A program made the position numbers and the translations under genes. Shown in pieces: positions 1 through 8,688 of a stretch of 57,366 nucleotides of DNA; position 1 is the stretch's first letter, and each line of letters begins with the position of its first letter. The notes under the pieces are model-generated. The model saw only the letters and a list, made by a program, of their open reading frames with translations, did no database searches and was not told where the DNA came from. The DNA is from Pseudomonas nitroreducens TX1 (GTDB lineage Bacteria; Pseudomonadota; Gammaproteobacteria; Pseudomonadales; Pseudomonadaceae): contig NZ_AMZB01000129.1 in assembly GCF_000313755.1 (NCBI RefSeq), positions 1-57,366 on the forward strand, written 5' to 3'.

Positions 1-1051
1 CTACACCCTTAAATGCGAAGAGCCGGTAAAGATGCTCGATGCCCAGGCCTGCCACCTGCTCACGCAGTCGTTCGGCCACGCAACTCAAGTCGTCGGTGCT
101 GGTCGCCTCCAGCAGGATGGCGAATTCCTCACCGCCATAACGATAGACGTTGGCCCTGCCGCCCCGCAGGGTGCCGACCAGACTCTCGGCCACCTGGCAC
201 AGGCAGCGGTCACCCGCCTGGTGGCCATAGTGGTCGTTGTACGGCTTGAAGTAGTCGATGTCGGCCATCAGCAGGGCGAAAGGCCGGCCATGGGCGCGCA
301 TGCCGTGCCAGCTCTCGTTGAGCTGCAGGTCCAGCGAGCGGCGATTGCCCACGCCGGTGAGGCCGTCGGTGGTGGCCAGCTCCTGCAGGCGCAGGTTGAG
401 CGCGGCAAGTTCAGCCCGCTGGCGGCGCTCTTCCAGGTCGGCGAGGAAGGCCTGGCGCACGCCCTTGATGTTGGTCCAGCTGATGAACAGACTGAACAGC
501 GCGATGGGCAGGTAGACCAGGATGAAGATCAGCAGCGGCTTGGCGGCGCCATCGTGGAGCAGCCAGACGTTGTAGAGAATGATCGTGGTGATGATCGCCG
601 AGACCAGCGCAATGCCCCTGAACGAGTAGCGCACGCCCAGGTTGCCCAGAAGTACGAACACCACCGAGGCGTAGAGGAAGAAGGGCACGTCGGGCGAGGC
701 GCTGCGCTTGAGCAACTCGAACCAGGCGATGGTCGAGATGATGTCGTGTACCGGCATCAACAGGTCCATCACCAGCACGCTGCGGCTGAAACGGAACACC
801 AGGAAGATGTTGAGCAGCCCGATCAGGCTCAACCCGGCGCGCAGCAGGAGCGATTCCCTGGCCATGTCCGGGATCAGCAGCGCGTCGGCCAATACGTAGG
901 AATCGTAGGCCGCCATGGCGATGAAGTTGATCGCCAGCAGGAAGCGCCGGTAATGCTGGATCACGTACGCCTTGTAGGCATCCTGCAGGCGCGGTGGGAT
1001 TTTCCCCTGATACTGCTGCCGAGGGGCGGCGGGGAACTCGGGTGCGGTCAT
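1..1051 (-). CDS. Membrane-bound GGDEF diguanylate cyclase (3' end outside window)
   Basis: Reading the minus strand from the ATG at 1049-1051 gives 350 codons that run off the left edge without a stop. The first about 190 residues hold roughly six hydrophobic helices, followed by a short linker and a GGDEF domain. Visible motifs are TTDGLTGVGNRR, a DIDYFKPYNDHYGHQAGD metal/GTP segment and YRYGGEEFAIL, so the signature is an intact GGEEF. It should make cyclic-di-GMP from two GTP at the inner membrane. No inhibitory I-site RxxD is evident five residues before GGEEF. The N-terminal membrane region was not assigned to a named sensor family. Only the last part of the GGDEF domain is missing. The assignment is firm; the signal sensed is unknown. 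Confidence 0.9.
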   Translation of the reverse strand, partial: MTAPEFPAAPRQQYQGKIPPRLQDAYKAYVIQHYRRFLLAINFIAMAAYDSYVLADALLIPDMARESLLLRAGLSLIGLLNIFLVFRFSRSVLVMDLLMPVHDIISTIAWFELLKRSASPDVPFFLYASVVFVLLGNLGVRYSFRGIALVSAIITTIILYNVWLLHDGAAKPLLIFILVYLPIALFSLFISWTNIKGVRQAFLADLEERRQRAELAALNLRLQELATTDGLTGVGNRRSLDLQLNESWHGMRAHGRPFALLMADIDYFKPYNDHYGHQAGDRCLCQVAESLVGTLRGGRANVYRYGGEEFAILLEATSTDDLSCVAERLREQVAGLGIEHLYRLFAFKGV

Positions 1052-1265
1052 CGAGAGTGGGAGCCTGTGTCTGCCGTCCAGGGCGAATGCTGGCCAAGGG
1101 CTAGAGTAGGGTGCGGCATCATCGCCGTCCAGCGAGTCGAAGCATGGGCTGTACCAAAACGTCGGTGACTGCGGATTGGCTCTGTTTAAGCGGTCTCTAA
1201 TGGACCTTTATAAGGTGCCAATGTGGCGGCATGATGTCCGTCATCACCTGCTGCCGAGGCTTTTC

Positions 1266-1886
1266 ATGTACGTACCTGCGCATTTCGAGGAAACCCGCCC
1301 GGACGAGCTGCACCGGCTGATTCGTGAGCATCCACTGGGCATCCTGGTCACCGGCCACGATGGCCTGCTGGATGCCAACCACCTGCCGTTCGAGCTGGAA
1401 CCATCGGGTGAGAAGCCCCTGTTGCGCGCCCACGTCGCCCGCAACAACCCGGTCTGGCAGGAGGCGGATGGGGAGGAGGTGCTGGTGATCTTCCGTGGCG
1501 AGCACGCCTACGTCTCGCCCAACTGGTACCCGAGCAAGCACGAGGCGCACCGCCAGGTGCCCACCTGGAACTACCAGGTGGTGCACGTGCGCGGTCGCCT
1601 GAAGGTGGTGGACGAGGAGCGCTTCGTGCGGGGTGTGGTCGGCCGCCTGACCCGCACCCACGAGGCCAGCGAGGGAAAACCCTGGAAGATGAGTGACTCC
1701 ACCCCGGAATTCATCAGCGGCATGCTGGCAAATATCGTCGGCATCGAGGTGGAAATCGGCGAGATCATCGGCAAGTCCAAGCTCAGCCAGAACAAGGAAG
1801 AACGTGACCGCCTGGGCGCCGCCGAGCGGCTCGAGCAACTCGGCACGGCTGAACTCGCCGGGGCGATGAAGCGCGCCCTGGAGTGA
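1266..1886 (+). CDS. FMN-binding negative transcriptional regulator (PaiB/Pai2-like)
   Basis: The protein has 206 residues and opens MYVPAHFEET, the typical start of the Pai2/PaiB family (about 205 residues). Conserved blocks are GILVTG..GLLDANHLPF, LRAHVARNNPVW, YVSPNWYPSK and VPTWNYQVVHVRG, which form the split-barrel FMN-binding fold. A longer frame opens upstream at 1176, but the ATG at 1266 has GAGG six bases before it and matches the family length. In Bacillus, PaiB is linked to repression of sporulation and protease genes. In Pseudomonas the role is not established, and a flavin-dependent function is as likely as DNA binding. It diverges from the diguanylate cyclase. Confidence 0.85.
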   Translation: MYVPAHFEETRPDELHRLIREHPLGILVTGHDGLLDANHLPFELEPSGEKPLLRAHVARNNPVWQEADGEEVLVIFRGEHAYVSPNWYPSKHEAHRQVPTWNYQVVHVRGRLKVVDEERFVRGVVGRLTRTHEASEGKPWKMSDSTPEFISGMLANIVGIEVEIGEIIGKSKLSQNKEERDRLGAAERLEQLGTAELAGAMKRALE

Positions 1887-1958
1887 GGTCGCGGGCGGCA
1901 AGGGCCGTCGCAGACATGTCCGGATGTTTCGAGGGGTTGGCGATCTGGGTTCTTGGAA

Positions 1959-1973
1959 TGTAATAATATTACA
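1959..1973. promoter_or_regulatory. AT-rich inverted repeat upstream of the DUF1624 gene, possible operator
   Basis: The sequence TGTAAT-AAT-ATTACA is a perfect 6-bp inverted repeat with a 3-bp centre. It lies 24 bases before the ATG at 1998, in a short AT-rich patch unlike the surrounding GC-rich DNA. This is the usual layout of a dimeric repressor site. The cognate protein is unknown; the PaiB-like gene just upstream is one candidate. Its position argues for starting the next gene at 1998 rather than at the TTG at 1953, which it would overlap. Confidence 0.45.
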
Positions 1974-1997
1974 ATTCAATCGCAGCCGATCCCCTCC

Positions 1998-3176
1998 ATG
2001 ACCGTTGCCATCGCGCCTTCCGCAGCCGTTATCACGAATGCCACCACCCGACTCCACTCCATCGATGCCCTGCGCGGGCTGGTGATTCTCTTCATGCTGC
2101 TGGACCACGTCCGCGAGACGTTCTATCTGCACCTGCAGGTGAGCGACCCGATGGACGTGACCCAGACCGACCCAGTGCTGTTCCTCAGCCGCACCCTGGC
2201 GCACCTGTGCGCGCCGGTGTTCGTGTTCCTCACCGGGCTTTCCGCCTTCCTCTATGGCGAGAAGCACCAGGGGCGCGCCGCGGTCTCGGCGTTCCTGTTC
2301 AAGCGCGGCCTGTTCCTGGTACTGCTGGAAATCACCCTGGTGAACTTTGCCTGGACCTTCCAGTTTCCACCCACGGTCATCTACCTGCAGGTGATCTGGG
2401 CTATCGGCCTGAGCATGCTGGCGCTCTCCGCGCTGGTCTGGCTGCCGCGTGCCGCGCTGGTGACGCTTGGTCTGGTGCTGGTGGCGGGACACAACCTGCT
2501 GGACGGGCTGCACTTCGCACCGGCGCACTGGGCCCATGTGCCCTGGGCGGTGCTGCATGATCGCGGCTGGATCGAGGTGGGCGATGTGCTGCGCCTGCGC
2601 ACGTCCTACCCGTTGCTGCCCTGGATTGGCGTGATTGCCTTGGGTTATGCCGCCGGTCCCTGGTTCGGCAGCGCCGCCGATGCGATGCAGCGTACCCGCA
2701 GGCTCCTGCTGAGCGCCGCTGTCGCGCTGGGCAGTTTCCTGATGTTGCGCCTGAATAACGGCTACGGCGAGAAGCCCTGGGGCGACGGCGAGACCGACCT
2801 GCAACTGCTGATGAGCTTCTTCAATATCACCAAGTACCCGCCGTCGCTGCTGTTCCTTGCCCTGACCCTGGGTGTCGGCCTGCTCCTGCTGGTGTTCTTC
2901 GAGCGCCGCGGGCAGGGTGCCCTGGCCCGCTGGTTGGCGGTGTTCGGCGCAGCGCCGATGTTCTTCTACCTGCTGCACCTCTACGTGCTGAAGCTGCTCT
3001 ACCTGACCGCCGTGGCGATCCGGGGCCTGAACCAGGGTCAGTACTTCGGCTTCGATTCGGTGTGGACGGTCTGGGTCGGCGCGCTGGTGTTGATCGTCGC
3101 GCTGTACCCGCCGGTGCACTGGTTTGCCCGGCTCAAGGCCCGCCGCCGTGATATCGCCTGGCTCAAGTACCTGTGA
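1998..3176 (+). CDS. DUF1624 / heparan-glucosaminide N-acetyltransferase-like membrane protein
   Basis: This polytopic inner-membrane protein of 392 residues has about nine or ten hydrophobic helices. The N-terminal block IDALRGLVILFMLLDHVRE is the hallmark of DUF1624 and related acyltransferase families. The histidine in LDHVRE is the conserved residue thought to relate to transmembrane acetyl transfer in the family. The substrate is unknown. The ATG at 1998 is preferred over an upstream in-frame TTG at 1953. The stop overlaps the GTG start of the OprD porin gene (GTGA), so the two are translationally coupled. That suggests a joint role at the envelope, for example uptake or modification of a sugar or organic acid, which is inference. 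Confidence 0.8.
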   Translation: MTVAIAPSAAVITNATTRLHSIDALRGLVILFMLLDHVRETFYLHLQVSDPMDVTQTDPVLFLSRTLAHLCAPVFVFLTGLSAFLYGEKHQGRAAVSAFLFKRGLFLVLLEITLVNFAWTFQFPPTVIYLQVIWAIGLSMLALSALVWLPRAALVTLGLVLVAGHNLLDGLHFAPAHWAHVPWAVLHDRGWIEVGDVLRLRTSYPLLPWIGVIALGYAAGPWFGSAADAMQRTRRLLLSAAVALGSFLMLRLNNGYGEKPWGDGETDLQLLMSFFNITKYPPSLLFLALTLGVGLLLLVFFERRGQGALARWLAVFGAAPMFFYLLHLYVLKLLYLTAVAIRGLNQGQYFGFDSVWTVWVGALVLIVALYPPVHWFARLKARRRDIAWLKYL

Positions 3177-4504
3177 GGTTGTGCGGTTGCGCCGTGCTGC
3201 TGGCGCTGTCCTTGCCGGCGTTCGGGGAGGCACAGGGCGAGTCCAATGGCCTGACCGAGGACAGCCGCTGGAGCCTGCTCAACCGGACGGTGTTCGATCA
3301 GCGCGAATACCGCCACGGTGACCGCAACAGCGCCGCGCGCAACGCCTACAAGCCGCGCGGCGAGCGCAATGGCTATGCCCAGGAGTGGGCCTATGGCCTG
3401 ATGGGCAGCCTGCAGTCCGGTTTCACCCAGGGCAGCGTCGGGCTGGGGTTGGACGCCCATCTGTACCAGGGCGTGCTGCTGGACAGCGGCGGCGGCCGCG
3501 CCGGCAAGGCTCGGCTGGTTGGCCTGGAAAACGACGGCCATCCCAAGGACAGCTTCGCCCGAGGCGGCGCGGCGCTGAAGGCGCGGGTTGCCTCGACGAC
3601 GCTGTGGTGGGGTGAGCAACGGGTGAAAACGCCGGTATTCAGTTCCTCCGACAGCCGTTTGCTGCCGGAAACAGCGACCGGTTTCTTGCTCTCCAGCGAG
3701 GAGCTTTCCGGGCTGCGGCTGGTAGGCGGGCATTTCACCGAAAGCACCGACCGCAACGCCTCCAGCCATGATCGCGGCTTCGTGGTGAACTACTCCAATG
3801 GGCGCCAGGGCGATGCTTTCGACCTGGCGGGCCTCACCTATGCACCGCAGAAGAACGCGAGCCTGAGCCTGTTCTCCTCGCGCTACGCGGAGAGTTGGCG
3901 CCAGGACTATCTCGGCGGCACCCTCAGCCAGCGGCTGGGCGATGCTCAGGACCTGTCGCTGAACCTCAATCTCTATCGCAGCCGGGATACCGGACAGGCG
4001 CTCTCCGGGCGCATCGACAACACCACCTGGAGCCTGCTCGGCGGCTACGGCCTGGGCGCACACCGGCTGAGCCTCGGCTACCAGCAGGTCGATGGCAACA
4101 CGCCGTTCGACTACGTGACACGTGGGGCGATCTTCCTGACCAACGCGGTGCAACTGTCGGACTTCAATGCGCCCAATGAGCGCTCCTGGCAGTTGCGCTA
4201 CGACCTCGACCTGGCGGCGCTCGGCGTACCGGGGTTGGCGATGGCGGCGGCCTACGTGCGCGGCGCGGACATCGACGGCAGCCATGCCGACCCGCGCGGC
4301 GGCTACGCGTACCTGGGCTACGGTGAGGGCGGCAAGCACTGGGAGCGAGACCTGATGCTCCAGTACCGGGTGCCGGAAGGCCCGGCGAAAGGGCTGCGCC
4401 TGGTGCTGATGCACAATACCCATCGAGCCAATGCGGCACAGGCGGAGCTCAATACCGATCAGTTGCGTGTTGCCGTGGAATACCCGCTGGATGGCGGCTT
4501 CTGA
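3173..4504 (+). CDS. OprD-family outer-membrane porin
   Basis: The 443-residue protein begins with a signal peptide ending near PAFGEAQ. It then shows OprD-family features: LTEDSRWSLLNRTVF near the start, NGYAQEWAYGL, a mid-region YAESWRQDYLGG, WSLLGGYGLGAHRLSLGYQQ, an ERSWQLRYDLDL block, and a C-terminal strand ending in Phe (YPLDGGF) as expected for BAM insertion. Family members are 18-strand channels for amino acids, peptides or aromatic/organic acids. The substrate cannot be read from sequence. It starts with GTG at 3173, inside the stop of the upstream membrane protein gene, and so depends on that gene's translation and promoter. Confidence 0.92.
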   Translation: MRLCGCAVLLALSLPAFGEAQGESNGLTEDSRWSLLNRTVFDQREYRHGDRNSAARNAYKPRGERNGYAQEWAYGLMGSLQSGFTQGSVGLGLDAHLYQGVLLDSGGGRAGKARLVGLENDGHPKDSFARGGAALKARVASTTLWWGEQRVKTPVFSSSDSRLLPETATGFLLSSEELSGLRLVGGHFTESTDRNASSHDRGFVVNYSNGRQGDAFDLAGLTYAPQKNASLSLFSSRYAESWRQDYLGGTLSQRLGDAQDLSLNLNLYRSRDTGQALSGRIDNTTWSLLGGYGLGAHRLSLGYQQVDGNTPFDYVTRGAIFLTNAVQLSDFNAPNERSWQLRYDLDLAALGVPGLAMAAAYVRGADIDGSHADPRGGYAYLGYGEGGKHWERDLMLQYRVPEGPAKGLRLVLMHNTHRANAAQAELNTDQLRVAVEYPLDGGF

Positions 4505-4906
4505 TCAGAGCCCGCCGAGCAGGTCGTGGGAGTCCAGCAGGCGCCAGGCGATTTCCGGGTTCTTCTCCAGGCCCCGGCGGATCGCCGCGGGAATGGCCTG
4601 GCGGGTCTTGCGGCAGAGGCCGGGCTGTTCGTCGAAGTCGAACTCGATGCCGCGCATGCTGCGCACTTCGTTGAAGCCGGGGGCGATGTGCAGGCGGATG
4701 CCGAGCTGCTCGAAGAGCTTGTGTTGCAGGCGCTCCAGGTCTGCCAGGTCCTTGAGATTCTCCAGGCGTTCCAGCAGGCGCTGTTCCTCGTGCCGCGTCA
4801 GCAGCAGGATGCGCAGGTCGGCGTTGGGGGTTTCCAGCAGGCGTTCCCGGTCGCAGTTGCAGGCGCCGGGCGGGCATTGCTGGCGGAGCGGGGGAGTGGT
4901 GGGCAT
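4505..4906 (-). CDS. Conserved hypothetical cytoplasmic protein with N-terminal Cys cluster
   Basis: The protein has 133 residues and no signal peptide or membrane segment. The N-terminus has a CPPGACNCDRE cluster of three cysteines, then a charged helical stretch (LLLTRHEEQRLLERLENL) and a C-terminal part ending in AWRLLDSHDLLGGL. I recognise this as a type of small conserved Pseudomonas hypothetical but do not know a function. The cysteines could bind metal. It is convergent with the oprD-type gene, whose stop directly abuts its own (4504/4505). Confidence 0.7.
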   Translation of the reverse strand: MPTTPPLRQQCPPGACNCDRERLLETPNADLRILLLTRHEEQRLLERLENLKDLADLERLQHKLFEQLGIRLHIAPGFNEVRSMRGIEFDFDEQPGLCRKTRQAIPAAIRRGLEKNPEIAWRLLDSHDLLGGL

Positions 4907-5014
4907 GTCCCGATCATAGCGGGGGATCGGGGAATTGCGCAGGGGGGCCAGCTTGTGGCCTGCACCGTAGCGGGTATGTCCAACCAGCTCGACATTGCCG
5001 GCTTGTGCGAACTG

Positions 5015-5136
5015 CTCCCTCTCCCTTCAGGGAGAGGGCTGGGGAGAGGGGGCGGACTTCTCCCCTGCGCCGCATCCAGGCTTGACTCCGTTCCCCCTCC
5101 CTAACCCTCCCCCTGAAGGGAGAGGGGACCGTTCGG
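5015..5136. repeat. Paired GAGAGGG-type intergenic element
   Basis: This lies in the 273-bp gap between 4907 and 5179. One reverse copy (CTCCCTCTCCCTTCAGGGAG then GGCTGGGGAGAGGG) is followed after about 40 bases by a forward copy (CCCTCCCTAACCCTCCCCCT then GAAGGGAGAGGGG). Each copy contains the hairpin CCCTCTCCCT/AGGGAGAGGG. The same element recurs at 11.2, 17.8-17.9, 53.1-53.3 and 57.0-57.4 kb, always in gaps between genes and always paired in opposite orientation. Confidence 0.85.
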
Positions 5137-5179
5137 AGCGCGTGCACACTCCGTCGTCAGCCGGTTGCCATGTGAGCAA

Positions 5180-7183
5180 TCAATGCGCCGGCTTGCGAAT
5201 GGTCTTGAGCAGGTCTTCCGGGCTGATCTGCCCGACTATGGTGTTCACGCCTTCGCTGCCCGGTTGCGGCAGGCCGAGGATATGGCCCTTGATCTTGCCG
5301 ATCACGTGCATCTCGCACGGCTTGCAGTCGAACTTCAAGGTCAGCACTTCGTCGCCGTGGATCAGTTGCATCGGCTGCACCTTGGTGCGCACGCCAGTGA
5401 CGCCCTTGGCCTGTTTCGGGCACAGGTTGAAGGAAAAACGCAGGCAGTGCTTGGTGATCATCACCGGCACTTCGCCCGTTTCCTCGTGGGCCTCGTAGGC
5501 CGCGTCGATCAGTTGCACGCCGTGGCGATGGTAAAACGCACGGGCCTTCTCGTTGTACACGTTGTACAGGAAGGACAGGTGCGACTCCGGGTAGACCGGC
5601 GGCGGGTTGGTCTCGGCCTTGCGGCCGCCGCGCGGGTGGGCCAGCACGCGGGCTTCGGTCAGCGCCTCAATGGCCTCGCGGCGCAGTGATTTCAGCTGGG
5701 AGTTGGGGATGAAGAACGCTTGCGGGGCGTCCAACTCGATCCGGTCGGCGTGGTACTGGGTAGTGCCCAGCTGGCCGAGCAGATCGTGCAGTTGCTCCAG
5801 CGCCTGTTCCGGCTTGTTGGCTGCGCCGAACGGGCCGTCCAGGGCGACGCTGACGGTGACGCCTTCCTCGCTGGTGGCGGTCAGCTCCAGGCGTTCCTCG
5901 CGCAGCCTGGCGACCCATGACAGGCCGACGCGGCGCTCCGCGGAGGTCTTCTGCAACGCCTGCTGCCAGTTGTGGTCCAGGTTGCGCGACAGCGGGTGGT
6001 TCGGGCGCAGGCGGTAGAGGCCCTCGGGCATCTCGTTGGGCTCGACGCGGTAGCGGTAGCGCTTCTCGCCGTCTTCCTCGAACTCACCTTTGGGTTCTGC
6101 GATGTTGGCGCGGAAACCGACCACTTCGCGCTTCACCAGCACGTTGAGGCCGTCGCCGTTGGACAGCGGGTCCTTGGTCACCACCAGCAGGTCGCGCTTG
6201 CCGACCTTTTCCACGGTGCCCACCGGCAGGCCGGTGAAGGTCGGCGAGTCGAAGGCGCCGATGTCGATCTTGCGCTCGCTGACGAAGTAGTCGGTGCTGC
6301 CGCGGTGGAAGGTCTTGTCCGGGTCCGGCACGAAGAAGTGGTCGGTACGGCCGCTGGAGGCGCGGGCCAGGTCCGGACGCTCGGCGAGGATGCCGTCCAG
6401 GCGCTGGCGGTAGTAGGCAGTGATGTTCTTCACATAGGCCATGTCCTTATAGCGCCCTTCGATCTTGAAGGAACGCACGCCGGCGTCCACCAGGGCACTC
6501 AGGTTTGCGCTCTGGTTGTTGTCCTTCATCGACAGCAGGTGCTTCTCGAAGGCCACCACGCGGCCCTGGTCGTCCTTCAGGGTGTACGGCAGGCGGCAGG
6601 CCTGGGAGCAGTCGCCGCGGTTGGCGCTGCGGCCGGTCTGGGCGTGGGAGATGTTGCACTGGCCGGAGAAGGCCACGCACAGCGCACCGTGGATGAAGAA
6701 CTCGATGGCGGCATCGGTCTGGTCGGCGATGGCGCGGATTTCCTGCAGGTTCAACTCACGGGCCAGCACCAGCTGGGAGAAGCCAGCCTGGTCAAGGAAC
6801 TTCGCCCGTTCCAGGGTACGGATGTCGGTCTGGGTGCTGGCATGCAGCTCGATGGGCGGGATGTCCAGCTCCATGATGCCCAGGTCCTGCACGATCAGCG
6901 CATCGACGCCAGCGTCATAGAGCTGGTGGATCAGCGCGCGCGCCGGCTCCAGTTCGTTGTCGTGGAGGATGGTGTTGATCGTGGTGAACACCCGCGCGTG
7001 GTAGCGGTGGGCGAACTCCACCAGCTGGGCGATATCGCTCACCTCGTTGCAGGCGTTGTGCCGCGCGCCGAAGCTGGGGCCACCGATGTAGACGGCGTCG
7101 GCGCCATGCAGGATGGCCTCGCGAGCGATGTGGACATCGCGGGCAGGGCTGAGCAGTTCCAGATGGTGTTTGGGCAAGGACAT
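5180..7183 (-). CDS. rlhA: 23S rRNA 5-hydroxycytidine C2501 synthase, peptidase U32 family
   Basis: The 667-residue protein matches the long U32 family member RlhA (formerly YdcP; about 650 residues in E. coli). It starts LELLSPARDVHIAREAILHG and contains the U32 signature block EFFIHGALCVAFSGQCNISH, followed by GDCSQACRLPY and FKIEGRYKDMAYV. The C-terminal collagenase-like extension includes cysteines in LRFSFNLCPKQ and KFDCKPCEMHVIG. RlhA hydroxylates C2501 in the peptidyl-transferase region of 23S rRNA using prephenate-linked chemistry. The gene stands alone. The ATG follows a purine-rich AAGAAGAAACC. Confidence 0.92.
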   Translation of the reverse strand: MSLPKHHLELLSPARDVHIAREAILHGADAVYIGGPSFGARHNACNEVSDIAQLVEFAHRYHARVFTTINTILHDNELEPARALIHQLYDAGVDALIVQDLGIMELDIPPIELHASTQTDIRTLERAKFLDQAGFSQLVLARELNLQEIRAIADQTDAAIEFFIHGALCVAFSGQCNISHAQTGRSANRGDCSQACRLPYTLKDDQGRVVAFEKHLLSMKDNNQSANLSALVDAGVRSFKIEGRYKDMAYVKNITAYYRQRLDGILAERPDLARASSGRTDHFFVPDPDKTFHRGSTDYFVSERKIDIGAFDSPTFTGLPVGTVEKVGKRDLLVVTKDPLSNGDGLNVLVKREVVGFRANIAEPKGEFEEDGEKRYRYRVEPNEMPEGLYRLRPNHPLSRNLDHNWQQALQKTSAERRVGLSWVARLREERLELTATSEEGVTVSVALDGPFGAANKPEQALEQLHDLLGQLGTTQYHADRIELDAPQAFFIPNSQLKSLRREAIEALTEARVLAHPRGGRKAETNPPPVYPESHLSFLYNVYNEKARAFYHRHGVQLIDAAYEAHEETGEVPVMITKHCLRFSFNLCPKQAKGVTGVRTKVQPMQLIHGDEVLTLKFDCKPCEMHVIGKIKGHILGLPQPGSEGVNTIVGQISPEDLLKTIRKPAH

Positions 7184-7371
7184 GGTTTCTTCTTTATCAG
7201 GCGTGCTTATCAGGTGTGCTTTTCAGGTAGGGCACGGGCAATCGCGCATTGTACCGGCCAAACGCTGTGCCGGCATCCGTGGCGTGCCGGGCGGCGTAAC
7301 CCCTGGTCGCCGGCGATCCCCGGACAGCGCCGCAGCCACTACCGCTTCGATCCCGTCGGCTGACGCTTTGC

Positions 7372-7447
7372 AGGATGGCGTGGAGCGCAGCGATACCCAT
7401 CGATCTGGCGCACCGGCAGCATGGATATCGCTGCGCTTCACACATCT
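7372..7447. repeat. REP-like inverted repeat in the 7184-7614 gap
   Basis: Two imperfect inverted arms, one reading GGCGTGGAGCGCAGCGATAC (7376-7395) and one ATGGATATCGCTGCGCTTCA (7421-7440), form a palindromic unit. The same motif recurs at 20105-20163. The rest of the 431-bp gap between rlhA and the hydrolase gene shows no coding frame; bases 7200-7370 look featureless. Confidence 0.7.
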
Positions 7448-7511
7448 GCGTTTGTGCCTACGCGGGCACATCCGTTGTCCCCGGCACTTCTGCAACGCTG
7501 TTTCAAGCCCC

Positions 7512-7525
7512 TTGCAAAATTGCAA
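7512..7525. promoter_or_regulatory. TTGCAA direct/palindromic motif upstream of the hydrolase gene
   Basis: TTGCAA-AA-TTGCAA contains two copies of a 6-bp palindrome separated by two bases, 89 bases before the hydrolase ATG. It could be a regulator site, but no protein can be assigned. Confidence 0.25.
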
Positions 7526-7614
7526 AGTGACCCTGCAACCCTGTCTATTCCGCGCATTGCGGGCATGGATCAAGATTCGTTCGTCCGCTCCTCCCACTTT
7601 CAAGGAACCGAATC

Positions 7615-8631
7615 ATGAACACCAATCAATCCCTGCTCGCCGCCTCCCTCGCCCTGGCCATCGGCAACGTCTTCGCTGCCGGCAACCCCACCGTCGAACA
7701 CAACACCCAGGCTTTCCTCGAAGCCCTGGAAGCCGGCAAGGGCCAGCCGTTGGAAACCCTCTCGCCCAAGGATGCCCGTGCGGTGCTGACCGGCGCCCAG
7801 GCTTCGGTGAAGGTCGACCTCTCCGGCACCCAGGTCAGCGAGAAGACCGTACAGACCGACGTCGGCCCGGTGAAACTGACCATCGTCCGCCCGGCCGGCG
7901 TGAAGGGCACGCTGCCGGTGTTCATGTACTTCCACGGCGGCGGCTGGGTGCTGGGTGACTACCCGACCCACGCCCGCCTGATCCGTGACCTGGTGGTGAA
8001 CTCAGGTGCGGTGGCGGTCTATGTCGACTACACCCCGTCCCCCGAGGCGCATTACCCGGTGGCGATCAACCAGGCCTACGCCGCAACCCAATGGGTCGCC
8101 GAGCACGGCAAGGAGCTGAACGTCGACGGCAAGCGCCTGGCCGTGGCCGGCAACAGTGTCGGCGGCAACATGGCAGCGGTGGTCGCACTGATGGCCAAGG
8201 ACAAGGGCACGCCCAAGCTGCGCTTCCAGGCCCTGCTGTGGCCGGTGACCGATGCCAGCTTCGAGACCGGCTCGTACAACCAGTTCGCCCAGGGGCACTT
8301 CCTCACCAAGCCGATGATGCAGTGGTTCTGGGACAGCTACACCACCGACCCGAAACAGCGCGCCGAGATCTACGCATCGCCGCTGCGCGCCACCACCGAC
8401 CAGCTCAAGGGCCTGCCGCCGACCCTGATCCAGACCGCCGAGTCCGACGTGCTGCGTGACGAAGGCGAAGCCTACGGTCGCAAGCTGGATGCCGCTGGTG
8501 TGGCTGTCACCTCCGTGCGCTACAACGGAATGATCCACGACTACGGCCTGCTCAACGTGGTGAGCAAGGTACCGGCGGTGCAGGCCGCCATGCGCCAGGC
8601 CGGCCAGGAACTGAAGGCTCACCTGCAATAA
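7615..8631 (+). CDS. Exported alpha/beta hydrolase, HSL/esterase family
   Basis: The 338-residue protein has an N-terminal signal peptide (hydrophobic core LLAASLALAIGNVFA, likely cleavage near A22), so it should act in the periplasm or outside. The oxyanion-hole motif HGGGW is at 107-111. The nucleophile lies in GNSVGG (Ser181), a variant of the usual GDSAGG. Asp278 (ESDVLRDE) and His308 (MIHDYG) complete the triad. Known members hydrolyse short-chain esters or lactones. It is followed by a membrane-anchored ABM-fold protein and an amidohydrolase in the same direction, suggesting one catabolic or detoxifying unit. The substrate is unknown. Confidence 0.88.
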   Translation: MNTNQSLLAASLALAIGNVFAAGNPTVEHNTQAFLEALEAGKGQPLETLSPKDARAVLTGAQASVKVDLSGTQVSEKTVQTDVGPVKLTIVRPAGVKGTLPVFMYFHGGGWVLGDYPTHARLIRDLVVNSGAVAVYVDYTPSPEAHYPVAINQAYAATQWVAEHGKELNVDGKRLAVAGNSVGGNMAAVVALMAKDKGTPKLRFQALLWPVTDASFETGSYNQFAQGHFLTKPMMQWFWDSYTTDPKQRAEIYASPLRATTDQLKGLPPTLIQTAESDVLRDEGEAYGRKLDAAGVAVTSVRYNGMIHDYGLLNVVSKVPAVQAAMRQAGQELKAHLQ

Positions 8632-8639
8632 GCCGCTTA

Positions 8640-8665
8640 CCTCCCTCGCCACGGGGCGGGGGAGG
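8640..8665 (+). terminator. GC-rich hairpin between hydrolase and ABM genes
   Basis: CCTCCCTCGCC and GGCGGGGGAGG form an 11-bp stem (one G-U pair) around an ACGG loop. There is no T-tract. It ends 10 bases before the GGAGG ribosome site of the next gene, so it may protect the upstream mRNA 3' end or modulate downstream translation rather than terminate fully. Confidence 0.4.
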
Positions 8666-8688
8666 CCACTTCTCTGGAGGGAACCCAA

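Noticed and set aside
4449..4877. 142-codon minus-strand frame overlapping the small hypothetical gene
   Set aside because: Arg/Pro/Ala-rich shadow in another frame of 4505-4906, which has a more natural composition and abuts the neighbouring stop.
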